Assembly: GCF_002994745.2 (NCBI RefSeq) | Contig: NC_037090.1 | Coordinates: forward strand, 29,556,501 to 29,620,500 | Direction of reading: 5' to 3' | DNA: 64,000 nt | From: Rosa chinensis | Lineage: Eukaryota > Streptophyta > Magnoliopsida > Rosales > Rosaceae | In this document: positions 1 to 11,498 of the stretch, piece by piece | Layout of the letters: every line of letters begins with the position of its first letter | Position numbering within the stretch: the first letter of the stretch is position 1 | Made by a program: the position numbers and the translations under genes | The notes under the pieces: model-generated | Told to the model about the DNA's origin: nothing | The model's input: the letters and a program-made list of their open reading frames with translations, nothing else | Databases searched by the model: none

Positions 1-1372
1 TATGAATATCAGAAAAATAGGGAACAGAAGTAGGAGTAAAACGTTTCTGGAAAGAAGCAATTAGAAGGTTAGAGATTTGAGAAGGATCAGATAAGGGAAG
101 ACCATGATAGTTATAAGATCATTTCTAAAATTATCGTGAATCGGCTTTGACCTTTACTACACATATGTATTTCCCCCACTCATGGTGCTTTTTCGCCTGG
201 TAAGTCTATTTTTGACAATATTTTGATTGCTCATGAACTGTTTGCTAATTTCAATCTCACTAAAAACAAACTTGGTGCTATGGCTATTAAGTTAGATTAG
301 AAAAAGTCTCTGATTTTCTGAACTAGGATTATCTGAAAGTTTGCCTTGCTGCTTTTGGCTTTAGTTCTACCTGGATAAACCTTATTATGAACTGTGTCAC
401 TTCTGTCAGCTTTTCTATCATCTTAAATGGCTAGCCTCAAACTCCTTTTTTTTGCCCAAACGGGCTAACATGTGATCATCTTTCTCCCTACCTTTTTATT
501 CTCTGTCTTGAGCCTTTAATCTATTCCCTTAATAATTTGTCTCTACACACCAAGTCTCAGGAAGGCATTTTAAGTTCTCCTAATGGCATTAGGATTTCTA
601 ATTTATTTTTTGCTGATGATTGTTTAATTTTCTCTAAAGCCTCTACTACTGCAACTCGTCCAATTCTGAACACTTTAAATTTATTTAGCATAGCTACATG
701 GCAATAGATTAACTACCACAAGTCCACTATTTACTTTTCTCACAATGTTCCTAACATGAATCGTTTGCATATTAGTAATTTACTCCAGATCCAGCATAAA
801 ACCACTATTGTAAGTATTTAGGTATACATAACATTATTTTTTGGAATGACCCTGTCAACTCAAAAGATCTGATTCTCAAAACGAAAAAAAAAAAACTGGC
901 TAGCTAGAAAGCGGATATCCTTTCTCAAGCAGGTAAACTTACTCTCTTAAAAGCTAATCTTTCTGGCCTTCCTAATCATGTTCTCTCTTGTTTCAAGTGT
1001 CTCAAGAAAATCACCTCTGCTCTAGACAATAATGAGTGTAGATGCTCTTTCTCGGGTAAGGATCACTATTCTCCTATTGCATGGTCTGCTACTTGTCTTC
1101 CTAAATCCAAAGGCAGTCTTAGTATCAGACCTGCTGCTCATTTCAGTACTGCTGCGCTAACTAAACTGGGTTGGAAAATCCTTTTTGATCCTGATAATCT
1201 TTGGGTAAAATTAGTGACTGCTAAGTATTTGAGAAACATGTCCTTTTGGTCTGTTAAAAAATCTTCTGCTAGTTCTATGGCTTGGAGAGGAATCCTAGAT
1301 TCCAGATTTCTTCTGTAGCAAGGTATGTTTTGGTTAATTGGTAATGGTACTCAAATTTTAGGGCAAAATTAT
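1..1372 (+). pseudogene. LINE (non-LTR retrotransposon) reverse transcriptase remnant
   Basis: Conceptual translation on the plus strand shows the order of a plant LINE ORF2. A segment reading THGAFSPGKSIFDNILIAHE lies near 178-240. An FADD active-site motif (LFFADDCLIF) lies near 605-635. A downstream connection/zinc-knuckle-like part (around 900-1300) reads LSQAGKLTLLKA and AWSATCLPKSKGSL. Stops and frame changes interrupt it throughout and no ATG-headed frame survives, so it is dead. The 5' part lies outside the window. The 3' part is interrupted at about 1372 by the TIR element that follows, and I did not find its continuation beyond 2340. Family assignment is by motif recognition only. 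Confidence 0.85.
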
Positions 1373-2339
1373 GTTTAGTTCCTATACTTTGCCTCAAACA
1401 TCGTTTCAGTCTCTAACATTATAATTTAATCTAAAAACTCCCTGACCTCACAATTTCCCTCCAATTGGTCAATTCCATTCATTTTTCGTCCAAATGCTCC
1501 GTTAAGTTGCTGACGTGGCAATCTTTTCCACGCCAACTCAGCTCAATAATGATGAAATGTCCAATCTAGTCCTATGTTCTCTTATTCCCTTTCTTTTTTT
1601 CTTTTTAATTTCTTTTATTCCCTTTTTTCCCCTTCACACCCAAATTAATCACCATAACCACCACTGAGCTCTTTCTCCATACCTAACCACCAATCCCATT
1701 GCAATCAACACCAAGCCTAAATGCCTTCATATCTTCATGAAATTACCCTTTACATTCTCAGGAAACCCACTTCATCACTTTAGATTTACTAGGCCTAATC
1801 TGGAAATACATAGTGGAGAATGAACAACTCTTTCATTCTTACGAAACTCTGCTTGTCAGGTAACTTTTGCGGTTTATGTTTTATAGTTTAATTCAGAGGG
1901 TGATTTGGTTTGGATATGCAATTGAATTGAGGTTCAAAAGCTTAAAGTTTTTTATTTCTTTCACTGATTCTACTTATATGAGTGTATATATGCTCTAAGA
2001 TGTGAAATTCAGAAGCAAATCCCCTTTTCTCGGTGGTGGTATGGTGGTAGTAGGCAGGTGGCGGTGGTTTTTTTAGGTGTGAAGAAGAAGAAAGTAGGAA
2101 GAAAAGAAAAAAAAATTAAAAAGAAAAAAAAGGAAGGGAGAAAAAATACAGGGCTATATTGGACATTTCACTTTTATAGAGCTGAGTTGGTGTGGAATGA
2201 ATTGCCACGTCAGTAACTTAACAGATCATTTGGACGGAGGGGACCTATTGGAGAGAAATTGAGAGATCAAAGAATTTTTGGATGAAATTGGAATATCAGG
2301 GACTGAAATGATGTTGAAGGCAAAGTACAGGGACTAAAC
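1373..2339. mobile_element. Non-autonomous TIR transposon with about 200-bp inverted repeats (Mutator-like)
   Basis: The left end begins GTTTAGTTCCTATACTTTGCC. The right end, read on the other strand, begins GTTTAGTCCCTGTACTTTGCC. The complementarity continues, with mismatches, for about 200 bp on each side and includes a shared stretch on gaining or losing a gene-free interior (CAACTCAGCTC...GAAATGTCC). The interior has no coding sequence. The flanks (CAAAATTAT / AAATTTTAA) are similar but not a clean duplication. The long TIRs suggest a MULE-type element; that is inference. It interrupts the LINE remnant. Confidence 0.75.
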
Positions 2340-3206
2340 AAATTTTAAATAATAGTATTAATTTTTTCTTTATATGATGCCTCATAAAATTTTAATAAAA
2401 TATTGAAACAATATGAAAAGTATCCCCAAATGTTGAATTAAATACCACAATACTCCTTAGAACAATACATCACAGTAACCAAAATATTGTATTAATAAAA
2501 AAAAATAATACATGTATTTTTGTTTTTTTTGGAGTAAATGAAGATTTTCATGGATAATTGCAGGCCTAAACGGCACTTACAAATTTCTCGGAAACGAGAA
2601 TTATGCACCATTCGCTTAACACATCGAAGCTTACTTAATAAAGGAGCCTAACAAACTACAACATTACCCTACAAAGAGATAATTAGTATAGGTTTTAAGT
2701 AATCAAATCTCAAATTAACCTAAATTCGTGTTTGATATGTTAAATAAATGAATTAACGAATCCGGACCATTACCGGATCAATGGATCAAATTTTCAATCC
2801 AAACCCATGTAATAACCATGAATTCAGGTCAAAATCCAATCTAGTGATAGGTCTAGCAAGCAACCCTCTTTTTCAGAAGAGAAATTTTGATAAATAACCA
2901 TTATTTTGCTTCTGAATTGACTTTTGACCTCCAATTAAAATAACCTTCTATGGTAGAGAAAAGGCATGAGTACCCTTAATCAATCACCAACTGTTAAAGC
3001 CTCGTCTTTTTCCGAACCCAAAGCTCACATTCTCGTCATAAAGCTGTCAATATTTTGCGCCATTTATGTGGATGTCGTTATACATCCAAATTGGGGCCAA
3101 GCAGCCCAAAACTCAAATTTGAAGTAGTTAAAAAAATAAAGAACATTACAATTAAATTGATTAATGTACAACAATCCTCAATTAGCCAAGCACAGCATTG
3201 AGCATG
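2340..3206. other. Intergenic, no gene recognised
   Basis: AT-rich spacer between two TIR elements. The short open frame on the minus strand near 3078-3335 runs across the boundary of the next transposon and resembles nothing I know. I see no RNA gene or clear regulatory structure. Confidence 0.6.
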
Positions 3207-3214
3207 CTTTCCTC

Positions 3215-3489
3215 TAGGCCTGGGCGTCTGGACCGGAAGGACCGAACCGGACTGAACAAAAAAGACCGAATCGGTTCGGTGCAAAGACCGACCCGAATGT
3301 ATGTAATCGGTTAAGTCTCGGGCTTCAAAATTCAAAGACTGAAAGACCGACCCAAACTGAATTGTGTCTCATTTGCCACTTGTCACTCTATGATTGGGTG
3401 ATATAATAATATGTTAAATATTAAAAAAAAAGAAAAAACCTAAGACCTAACCCACCTAAGTCATCGAATCGAGACTAACCCGATCTCAG

Positions 3490-3545
<56 letters not shown>

Positions 3546-4110
3546 CACCACCAGCTCGATACCAGCTCCTCCGCCATTCTCCGTCTCCGAAATCTGCCTC
3601 CGCCAGTGAACCACTGGAAGCAAAGCTCCAGAAATTCGCCGTCGCCGACGCCCGACGATCTCAGAGAGAGCTCTCGGATCTTCAATTCCACATGGTTTCG
3701 ATGTAATTGTGAGTTGTGACTTTGTGTTTGTGAACTTTGTGAGTTTGTGTTGTAAAATTTAAGTTTGATTGAACATTTGAAATTTTCAATGTTTGAACTT
3801 TGAATAGGTTGTAATGTTGTATGATCAGTTATGTTAATGAGTTTGTGAAGTTGATATGCATCCCAGATTTCCAAGTGCCAAAATGAGTCTGGCAGTTTTG
3901 CCAGAAGTCCAGATGAGTTTTTGAAAAACTGAGAAAACAGCAAGCTCAAGACTATCTGGATTTTGGGCCCGAAAACCGAACCGACCCGTTTGGGATGGTT
4001 TCTGTCGGGTTCTAGTTTTGAAAGAGCCCGAATTGACCCGAACCGATTATTTTGGGCTTGGTCTCGGTTTTACCAAATTTTGGGCCCGGCCTGACCCAAG
4101 CCCAAGCCTA
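3215..4110. mobile_element. hAT-type MITE with perfect 8-bp TSD
   Basis: The element starts TAGGCCTGGGC and ends GCCCAAGCCTA, an 11-bp imperfect terminal inverted repeat. It is bounded on both sides by the identical 8-mer CTTTCCTC (3207-3214 and 4111-4118), the duplication length expected for hAT transposition. Subterminal parts are rich in complementary repeats of the CCGAACCGACCCG type, which could fold back. The interior carries a long CT microsatellite and a GC-richer stretch (about 3541-3700) that resembles transcribed plant sequence, but no intact gene is visible. The boundaries are read directly; the superfamily call rests on TSD length and TIR style. Confidence 0.9.
3491..3541. repeat. 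(CT)n microsatellite
   Basis: An uninterrupted run of about 25 CT dinucleotides inside the hAT-type MITE. It is likely variable in length between individuals. Confidence 0.97.
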
Positions 4111-4118
4111 CTTTCCTC

Positions 4119-4758
4119 CCCTCCTATAGTCCTATATGTGCTAAAGCTGCACTTCTTGATGACCTTGTTGATGTTTCAAGACCCAGGAAGTCTGGGATTA
4201 TAAGTTGGCTTTTTTCTGCTTTTTGTTCTGGCCCTTTTTAGGCCTTCTTTTAACCAAAACAAAAAATGTCAATTTAGCATTAGATAAAGAACTCACTACT
4301 AAATTTTTAAACTGAAGCGGTTCTCTATGATCGATAAGAATCACGTTGTCTTCCAATCTTCTGCATAAAATTCTTTTACTACATCAACAATTAACCATGA
4401 AGTGAATTTCCTCCAGCTGTTCAAACAATGAACTGAATCACTATGCAAAAACAGCTCCAACCTCGTATGAATGAAGCATTGTCAAATGCGAGCTCCCATA
4501 AATTGGTCATTGAACAACTTGGACATTATCAGTACTTGAAAAATTGGATACCCCAGAACTGACTTATGGGCTCATGAGAAATGCTTATAGTAATAAAAGG
4601 TGAAAACTGGTTGGCTTTATTTTATTAGCTGATAGATAATTATATGTTTTTGACAACAATGTCATACGCTAACCTATCCCTACACGACCAAGAGAAAATT
4701 GTCAATATCTTGTTGCTGGATCTTTTAACTCGGTACATAACGAAATGAACTCCAAATG
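4119..4758. other. Intergenic / 3' flank of SEN54
   Basis: No gene is recognised. The last few hundred bases before 4759 should contain the 3' UTR and polyadenylation region of the minus-strand SEN54 gene, but no signal is strong enough to place. Confidence 0.5.
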
Positions 4759-7183
4759 TCAATCTAGGATAGGAAGTTCAACCTTGTCAAAGGAAAAGAA
4801 ACTCACCCGTCCCTGCTCCACATTACAAAACTTCAAAGGAATGCTCCTACATTGTCCCTCGAGGGCTTCAAGCTCTGCTCTGGATGGCGGATATCCCCTA
4901 AAAGAGAAGCCAAGCTTATAATTAAATACTATTACAAGAGAATGAGATACCAAGATCAATTGAGAAAAGACATAGATTCTTGTTTACTTTTTTTTTTTTC
5001 CTGAACATTTAGATTCTGGTTCACTAGTTAATCGGAAGAACATTTAGTTATTGGATCTAAGCTCAAACTAAAATCATTTTTATAATTTGTTCAGGTAAAT
5101 GTTCATTTTCTTGGGGAATCAAACTTTTGAAAGACAATATAAATCCAGCCTCCTTGAACTTTCAAGATGTCAATTCATATACATGCTTCAAATAAGTATT
5201 TGTCAGGTAAACATCACATGAAATACCACTTCATCACATGCCATGCAAACATTCATTAATTAAGTTTATGCCAAATACTATTAACCCATTTGAAGCTTTC
5301 CACAGCGATGACAACAATAGATCAATCCTGAGTAATAATAGTACAATGTAACTCTCTTATAACTTTTACGAAACAGAAGGCAAAAGAAGGTTCTTGCAAC
5401 ACTCAAATGGACCTCAAAGAAAAACAGTTAAGAAACAAAAGGTAAAATGATATTCCTGCAAAACATAAGGGATGAGCAAAATATGGAAGTGAAAACGTAC
5501 ATAGGACAAACCCAATTGTTTGATGCAAGTTAAAACCGCACCCCCAAAAAAAAAAAGTTTAGAACTGTACTAACCGACAATACTGAGTAGGTAGATGCTC
5601 AAACACATGAAAACTAGCAGGTTGAAACTTTAGTATCATGGTTTATACAAACACACATATCAGGTGAAAGCTAACAAGAAAAGAGAGTATGCTGAAATTG
5701 ATAAGTCGAATTGCTTCTGTATGTTATAGTGTCAATATTCATCTTATCTAGTTATCAAGATGACAGCAGACACTTCAAAATGAACTTTGAATTATAAAAA
5801 TCTAAAAATGAAATAATAAAACATTTATTGGATACAGTTATGAATTCCAAATTCATATTTAAAGATGAAATGATTTACATGGAAGCAAAGTTTTACCGTT
5901 TGCTGCTACTCTGCAAAACCTTTGCGAAAGAATTGGCTTCATATGTTTGCATGAAGCTGTGCAGGAGTCAATTTATGTGGATAAGAACATTTTGTAATCT
6001 CATATTAAAAACATTCCCAAATAAGAATTGCAAGAGTGACTAAAACAGCAGAAAATAAAAATAGTGGATGTTGTTCTGCTACATATGACTCCTCTATGAA
6101 AGTACTCCCCTGTATAATTCAGTGCCTAACTATAATGCAACTTAACATCATTTTCTAGTTATTGACAAAAAAAAAACATATTTTTTTCTAGTTAAAGAGG
6201 AACAATTAGCTTTACAAAATACGTGTAACATTCAGACGATTGACAGATCAAACATGTCTTATGATGATGAGGATTAGTTTCTAAAACCAACACACACACA
6301 CACACACAAATAAAAAACAAGTAATCACAAATGAAATAAATTGAGTTACATCCTTTCAAGTAACCAGAAGAAATACCTAGTAAAACAGAGCACAAAGCAT
6401 GGATCACCGGGAGAAGACTTCCTGAACTTGCTGTTAGGTAGATACACATTAAAAACCGGCCTGGCTTCATTAATCTGCATCTCATTGAACAATCCAATGA
6501 CAGACCTGATCTCTTCTGATTCCAAGTTCACCGCCTCGTCACTGTCAGGACAACCTTGGGAAGAAATAGATTCACAATTACTCTTAGCCTTCTTCATAGA
6601 CCAGGGAATACCATAACGCCCAACAATGTAACCAAGAGATTTGAGTTGCCTATAAGCTCGAAATTCCTCCCAACAGCATCCATACTTGCCACCTGACATA
6701 TTCACATATACATCTTCCAAGGAAAGGCCAGTATCACTCTCATCCAAGAGAACTAAAGCCCCAATTTCAACCAAAAACCTTTATACGATTGTCACAATTT
6801 GCAAACAAACCCATCTCAACAACATGAGCAAGAATCGCAACAAAAAAAGGGAAGTGGGTATTTGACTTACAGAACTTCCTCAATGGAGTAATAGAGGTTG
6901 CCACTACGAACAATTCCAGTAGACTTGGAAAATGTGCCCTTCTGAACTACGACCTGAGCCATGCCCATCTCATCATTCCAGCGAGCCTTGGACACAACCG
7001 CCCTGAAAGAGCCGCCAACATCAAAATCAGAACCCTGAAACATTTTCAGATACTATATAGAAATTGATTTCCCAACCTGGGTTGCAATTTGGATGCGGGC
7101 CCAGAAGCATAGTGAACTTCTTCTTCTTCTTCTTCTTCGACATCATTGATATTAGGCTCTCCCAAAGAATCCAGTGCCTCCAT
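4759..7183 (-). CDS. SEN54: tRNA-splicing endonuclease subunit SEN54 (TSEN54-like)
   Basis: Four exons join in frame on the minus strand: 7077-7183, 6871-7002, 6377-6778 and 4759-4897. They total 780 nt, or 259 aa plus stop. Every junction has GT donors and AG acceptors. The protein starts MEALDSLGEP, then has an acidic run of seven Glu. It continues with the conserved N-terminal block (WNDEMGMAQVVVQKG, GNLYYSIEEVLFLVEIGAL, WEEFRAYRQLKSLGYIVGR) and ends with SIPLKFCNVEQGRVSFFSFD. This matches the SEN54 N-terminal family, a non-catalytic structural subunit of the nuclear complex that cuts introns out of pre-tRNAs. An earlier possible acceptor for exon 2 (near 7034) breaks the frame, so the one at 7002 was chosen. 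Intron 3 is unusually long (about 1.5 kb) and contains no recognised gene. I see no break, so it is probably functional. Confidence 0.88.
6289..6308. repeat. (CA)n microsatellite
   Basis: A short CA dinucleotide run in the long intron of SEN54. Confidence 0.85.
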
Positions 7184-7639
7184 TAATAATTAGAGAGGGA
7201 AGGAGGATGGGGCTGGCTTGCTTCAGAAACAAAATCGGCGTTTGTCCTTTATTGGTACCCCTCTCTCCGTTAGTTATTTTCAACAGCATTCCTTACTCTA
7301 ATAACATTTTTCAATTTATTAGATGCCACTAAAACATAAAATTCAATATGAAATTATTTTAAAACATACTTGTGGTAGTTGGAACTCCTCAGTTGAACAT
7401 TAAAACTTTTAATAAATATTTAAGGGTGTATCAAAATTTTTATTTTTATTTTTTAACCAAATTCAGTGATAGCACCCACAATGATATATAGAAATAGACC
7501 TACTCATTAGATATTTCATGTACGTAGACATAGCAAAGATCCTTCTTTGGTACTCCAGAGGGGCTAGAGATACATAGAGTGCATAAATGTGCATTAGCTT
7601 CCTGAAACTACACTAATAACTAATGGACTGGGGCAAAAC
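7184..7639. other. SEN54 promoter and upstream spacer
   Basis: Upstream flank of the minus-strand SEN54 gene. The first 70 bases are GA/GC-richer and probably hold the 5' UTR. Beyond that the sequence is AT-rich with no recognised element. Confidence 0.45.
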
Positions 7640-7816
7640 CCCAGCCCAAAACTCAAAGCCCAAGAGGGCATTGTATCAAATATCGATCTGCTTGAACAGT
7701 TATTTACATCTCATCGTACTTTCTCATATAGAAAGTTGTTTTCATCGGATCTTGAGAAAATACAATCAAGTGAAAGGAAATCCAAATCTGCTGATATTGA
7801 GCCGACCATTTTTTTA
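7640..7816 (+). pseudogene. Dispersed gene fragment, copy 1 of 3 (unidentified parent)
   Basis: About 170 bp that recurs, diverged, near 16540-16690 and 31440-31556. The shared stretch reads in one frame approximately as I-D-L-(L/E)-x-(L/P)...TSH-(R/N)-(T/I)-(F/L)S...KLFSS-(D/N)...EKI-(Q/E)-SS-(E/G)-RKSKSADIE. The repeated sequence looks like coding remains with substitutions and stops rather than a simple repeat. I do not recognise the parent gene. Confidence 0.5.
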
Positions 7817-7829
7817 ACTAAAGATGTTA

Positions 7830-8361
7830 TTCTTCTAATTGTGAGCTTTGATTGTCTGATTAGAGTGATGAAATAGTGATTTTTGGAGTAGAATTTATTT
7901 AAAATGGGAACAAAATGGTCATCAACCCTGTAAAATGAGTTATTATTCGAGTAAATGATCTGGTCATCGAAATTGTAATTGCATGGATGTTATATATGTA
8001 TTTAAGTAGAAAATATCCAATTGACAACTGTCACGCAATATATTTAACACAGAGAAAGAAAAAAAAGTAGAGTAATTATAGCAAAACCACACACTTATCA
8101 TGATTAGAAGTCTAGAGTTCTAATTCAATACAAACTCTTCCAACGAGTGACAATTATGAGTACATGATAAAGATGAAATGCATTGATGAACCAACTTCAA
8201 CGAACTGAAGACTTCAAATTGGAATCACGAGCTAGAGCTACCAGATAAGGCGGAATTGGAACCAAACTATGGATGGTTTAGATATCGGCGATTTGGAAAT
8301 GTTTTCAAAAAATAGAAAGAAAAAACAAGTATTAGCTCGACTATGATTCGCTAAGACATTC
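7830..8361. other. Intergenic spacer
   Basis: AT-rich, with no gene, repeat or RNA recognised. It ends at the Copia insertion site (AGCAA, 8362-8366). Confidence 0.5.
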
Positions 8362-8366
8362 AGCAA

Positions 8367-8591
8367 TGACAGGTATAGGGACTCCTTGTAAGATTAGGAT
8401 CCCTTGCTATTTAGGTTTGTTTTCTGTTTCAAATAAATCCCTATTATGTAGGGAGACAACAAGTGTTTTGACTCCTTCCTGCTGCACTTTACCACATTTC
8501 AGTTAGTGTAAATCGTGGGCTGTTCTTTACATTCAGTTTGTTCATGTAAGGCTATATATTAGCCAAGGTTGTTATTTCAATAAAGAAGGTT
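8367..8591 (+). repeat. Copia 5' LTR, left part
   Basis: Matches the intact 3' LTR at 15498-15786 from its first base up to TAAAGAAGGT. It includes a TATA-like stretch (GCTATATATTAG, 8551-8562) and an AATAAAG signal near 8578. The remainder of the LTR resumes at 11359 beyond the nested insertion. Confidence 0.93.
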
Positions 8592-11358
8592 TGTCACGCC
8601 TCTGATTTTACACACATGAAAATCGATATATATAACCTCATAATTATATATGCGTGAACGTCCAGTCATCAATACAAAATACCTGAAATCTTTTTCTCTT
8701 AAACTTACACACATATTGATGTCCTGAACCCTCAAAGTAAATATACACTCGCATCCAAAGAGTTATATATTACACAAGCTTACGAATTAAATTGTCAACA
8801 ACAAAATAAAACGTAAAGGCTGCTCAGAGTAATTATACAACGGAAGTCCTTTCAAAAGTAAAGTCACAAAGGTGGCTTCCTACCGTAAAGCTGCTAGCTC
8901 GCTGCCTCAACCTCGATTATCCTAACCTGCAGGATTAACCCCTACACCGTTTGAATGGTGTACCGGGTTGCCACACAACAAACCCGGTAAGCTTTTGCAA
9001 GCCCGTATGAGTAACTCAAAACCACATATGCACAACTCGTCTAACGAGGAAACCCATCAACTCGTAAAAAGGAACACACACCATGTTTTCCCAAAACAGC
9101 ACATTCTTTTCCCAAAAGAAACAATAAAGGTCACACCGTGACCAAATCATATAAATTGAAACTCTGACAATTAAATATGATAAACAAGTCCTCCCAGGAC
9201 ATTTAAAAGAAAGAATCCCCGAAACTCCCTTTTAAAACACATTCTCAAATCAACACAAGTCACCCCGTGACAAAATCATAATAATTGAAACTCTGACAAT
9301 TAAATATGATAAACAAGTCCTCCCAGGACATTTAAAAGAAAGAATCCCCGAAACTTCCTTTTAAAAACACGTACTCATGAGCATCAGATAGCTCCCCGCT
9401 ACCCCCCATGATGTACTATGGCAACAAACTAGAGCTCTAACTGATCGTATCCACAAACCCGGCCAAAGGCGTGAAGTCTCGATATATATGCCTGAGGTTA
9501 CTCCCAGCAACCCCAAATCCTCAGACCTCCCAGGTCGTCAGATCAAAACCTTTCAAAATGGTCACTCAGGACCCAAAAGTTACTCAACTCACACAAAAGG
9601 AGATGTCACCCCGTGACCTCCAATCATCAGACCTCCCCGGTCATCAGATCAAAACATTAAATCAAACCAAAAGGAGAAATCACAACCTGTGACTCTCAGA
9701 TCTTCCGACCCCCGGTCGTTAGATCAAAACATTCAAATCACATCAAAGCAACTCACACCAAATCTTGACACTTTTCAAAACAATAGAAATTCCCAATTCC
9801 CACAAAATGTTTCCCGAAAAGTCAAGCCCCCAAACAATAGAATGAAACCCATCAATACCTATTGCTCAATTCACTCATCAACCCACAAGAATATACATAT
9901 TCCATGTAAATATATATATAAGTGGTCATTCACTCAGGAAGGCCACTAATACCAACTATAGTTTGCAGTTAACTAAATAACTCTCAAAACAATAAGGTCA
10001 ACCCGTTCGTGAATGAACTTCGTGAGATTACTCACCTCGAACTCCTGCTGCGTCTTCAATACAGAACCGAACCAAAACTATCACCAACAACTAGTCCAAA
10101 TACTTCGTCAAGTACCTAATCACAATCGGTTTCCACTTAGTAATAATTCACAAACGATTTAAGTCCGAAACCCCTGTTTTGAACTAAAATCCCCAAAGTG
10201 GCGCCAAACGAGGCAAAACCACATCTGAGACCTCCCAAAGTCTCCGGAATACGTCCACGATCGATGTGACCAAACCACAAGTCGATCGGACGCTCAAATC
10301 CTCACAGATAGAATAAATTGATCAGTATGAAACTGCAAAAATCATAACAATTCCAAACGAACTCCAAAATTTGCATATTATATATCGAAACGCTCGTATC
10401 GACGAGTAGAAGACATATAATACCAGAAACAGTCTCATACATGGCCGGAACACCGCCGGAACTCCACCACAGGTGGGGGCGCACCGCCGCCGGCCAAAAC
10501 TCAATATTTCACAAAACTCCCAACATCAAAGTTCTTCATCTAAGCATGCTTGTGAACATTCATAACAGGCTCGAAGTCAGAAAACAAGCTTAAGGGATCG
10601 AAAACTACCTCACAAGCCGTGAACAGTAATCCAATCCGAGTTGATCGAAGTTTCACGTGAATCGATCCAAACAACCACCAAGGATCTATCAACGAGGCTG
10701 CTCTGAGCTCAACCAAGAAGACTTGAAGCCTCGCCGACGTCGGAACAAGGATTTCCCACCGGATCCGATTTCCACAACCTGTGCCACCTTGCAGCGCCGC
10801 TGTGAAGGAGAATCGCTGCTAGAGACCACCACAGAGATGACCGGAGCAAGGAGGCGAGTCGTTCTGGGATGGTTTCACCGGAAGAGGTCGCCGGAGATGC
10901 AAGTTCCGACCAGGTCTGATCGCCGGGTTCGGGTCGGGTCAGAAGGAAAATTTCGTTTCTGAAGGTAGCAGCCGAGAGAGAAGAGAGAGAAAGGAAATTG
11001 GTTTTCCGGAAAAGGAAACTTATGAAAATAGTAAGTTTCTCCTTCGGGAAACTTCTATTTATACCAAAATGGAAATTCCTTCCAATGGCCATAACTTCCT
11101 CATACGAACTCCGATTCTCGCGTTCCACATATCCACGAACTCGTATCGATGCGCTCTACAACTTTCATGAATGAAGTTTTCGGATAATCCCAACAAATAA
11201 AAAGTCAACCTTTGCGCCACCCCTAAAGTCACACTTTTCAAATAGAATTTCATCCAAAACACTTCCGCTCGGTCCATGAGCCATGAAACCGTCCAACAAC
11301 CATAAATTAGATTCCGAAAATTCCTCAGAAAATAATTACTAATTTCCGGGGCATCACA
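8592..11358 (-). mobile_element. Nested TG...CA insertion, probable large solo LTR (gypsy-type), minus-strand sense
   Basis: A 2767-bp insertion splits the Copia LTR. Its ends are TGTCACGCC and GGGGCATCACA, and the inverse of the latter is TGTGATGCC, so the ends form short LTR-like inverted repeats. The flanks are AGGTT/AGGTC, a 5-bp duplication with one mismatch. Read on the minus strand, a TATA box (TATAAATAG near 11052-11060) is followed by GC-richer transcribed-looking sequence, as in a retroelement LTR. Internal direct repeats occupy about 9120-9370, and short AGACCTCC[C/A]GGTCRTCAGATC-type repeats lie near 9520-9730. No protein domain is visible. It may be a solo LTR of a large gypsy element or a LARD-like derivative. 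Confidence 0.7.
9121..9370. repeat. Direct repeat, about 120 bp x 2
   Basis: The block with GTCACACCGTGACC, AATTGAAACTCTGAC and AAGTCCTCCCAGGAC (about 9130-9240) is repeated almost exactly at about 9257-9370. It lies inside the nested LTR-like insertion. Confidence 0.9.
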
Positions 11359-11425
11359 AGGTCATTCCTCCGATTGTTCTAAGTTCTTGATCTTGCATGC
11401 TTATTCTTGATCATAGTTCATAACA
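11359..11425 (+). repeat. Copia 5' LTR, right part
   Basis: Resumes the LTR with AGGTCATTCCTCCG and ends in TTCATAACA, matching the last 68 bp of the 3' LTR with two or three differences. Confidence 0.92.
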
Positions 11426-11428
11426 ATC

Positions 11429-11443
11429 TGGTATCAAAGCCCC
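11429..11443 (+). promoter_or_regulatory. Copia primer binding site
   Basis: TGGTATCAAAGCCCC begins three bases after the 5' LTR. Plant Copia elements commonly have TGGTATCAGAGC here, complementary to the 3' end of initiator tRNA-Met; this copy differs at one position. Confidence 0.8.
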
Positions 11444-11498
11444 CACTGGACCTGATAAAACAAAGCAACAGTCTTTGTAGTTTGCAACAGCAAAGGAG

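Noticed and set aside
5828..6043. Short plus-strand open frame in the long SEN54 intron
   Set aside because: No family resemblance; antisense and intronic. SEN54 exons 3 and 4 join in frame without needing an exon here.
7003..7034. Earlier acceptor for SEN54 exon 2
   Set aside because: It is a good AG site but shifts the frame after exon 1. The acceptor at 7002 restores the conserved protein.
10657..11277. Several short frames on both strands near the right end of the nested insertion
   Set aside because: They lie in the transcribed-looking part of the LTR and match no retroelement or host domain.
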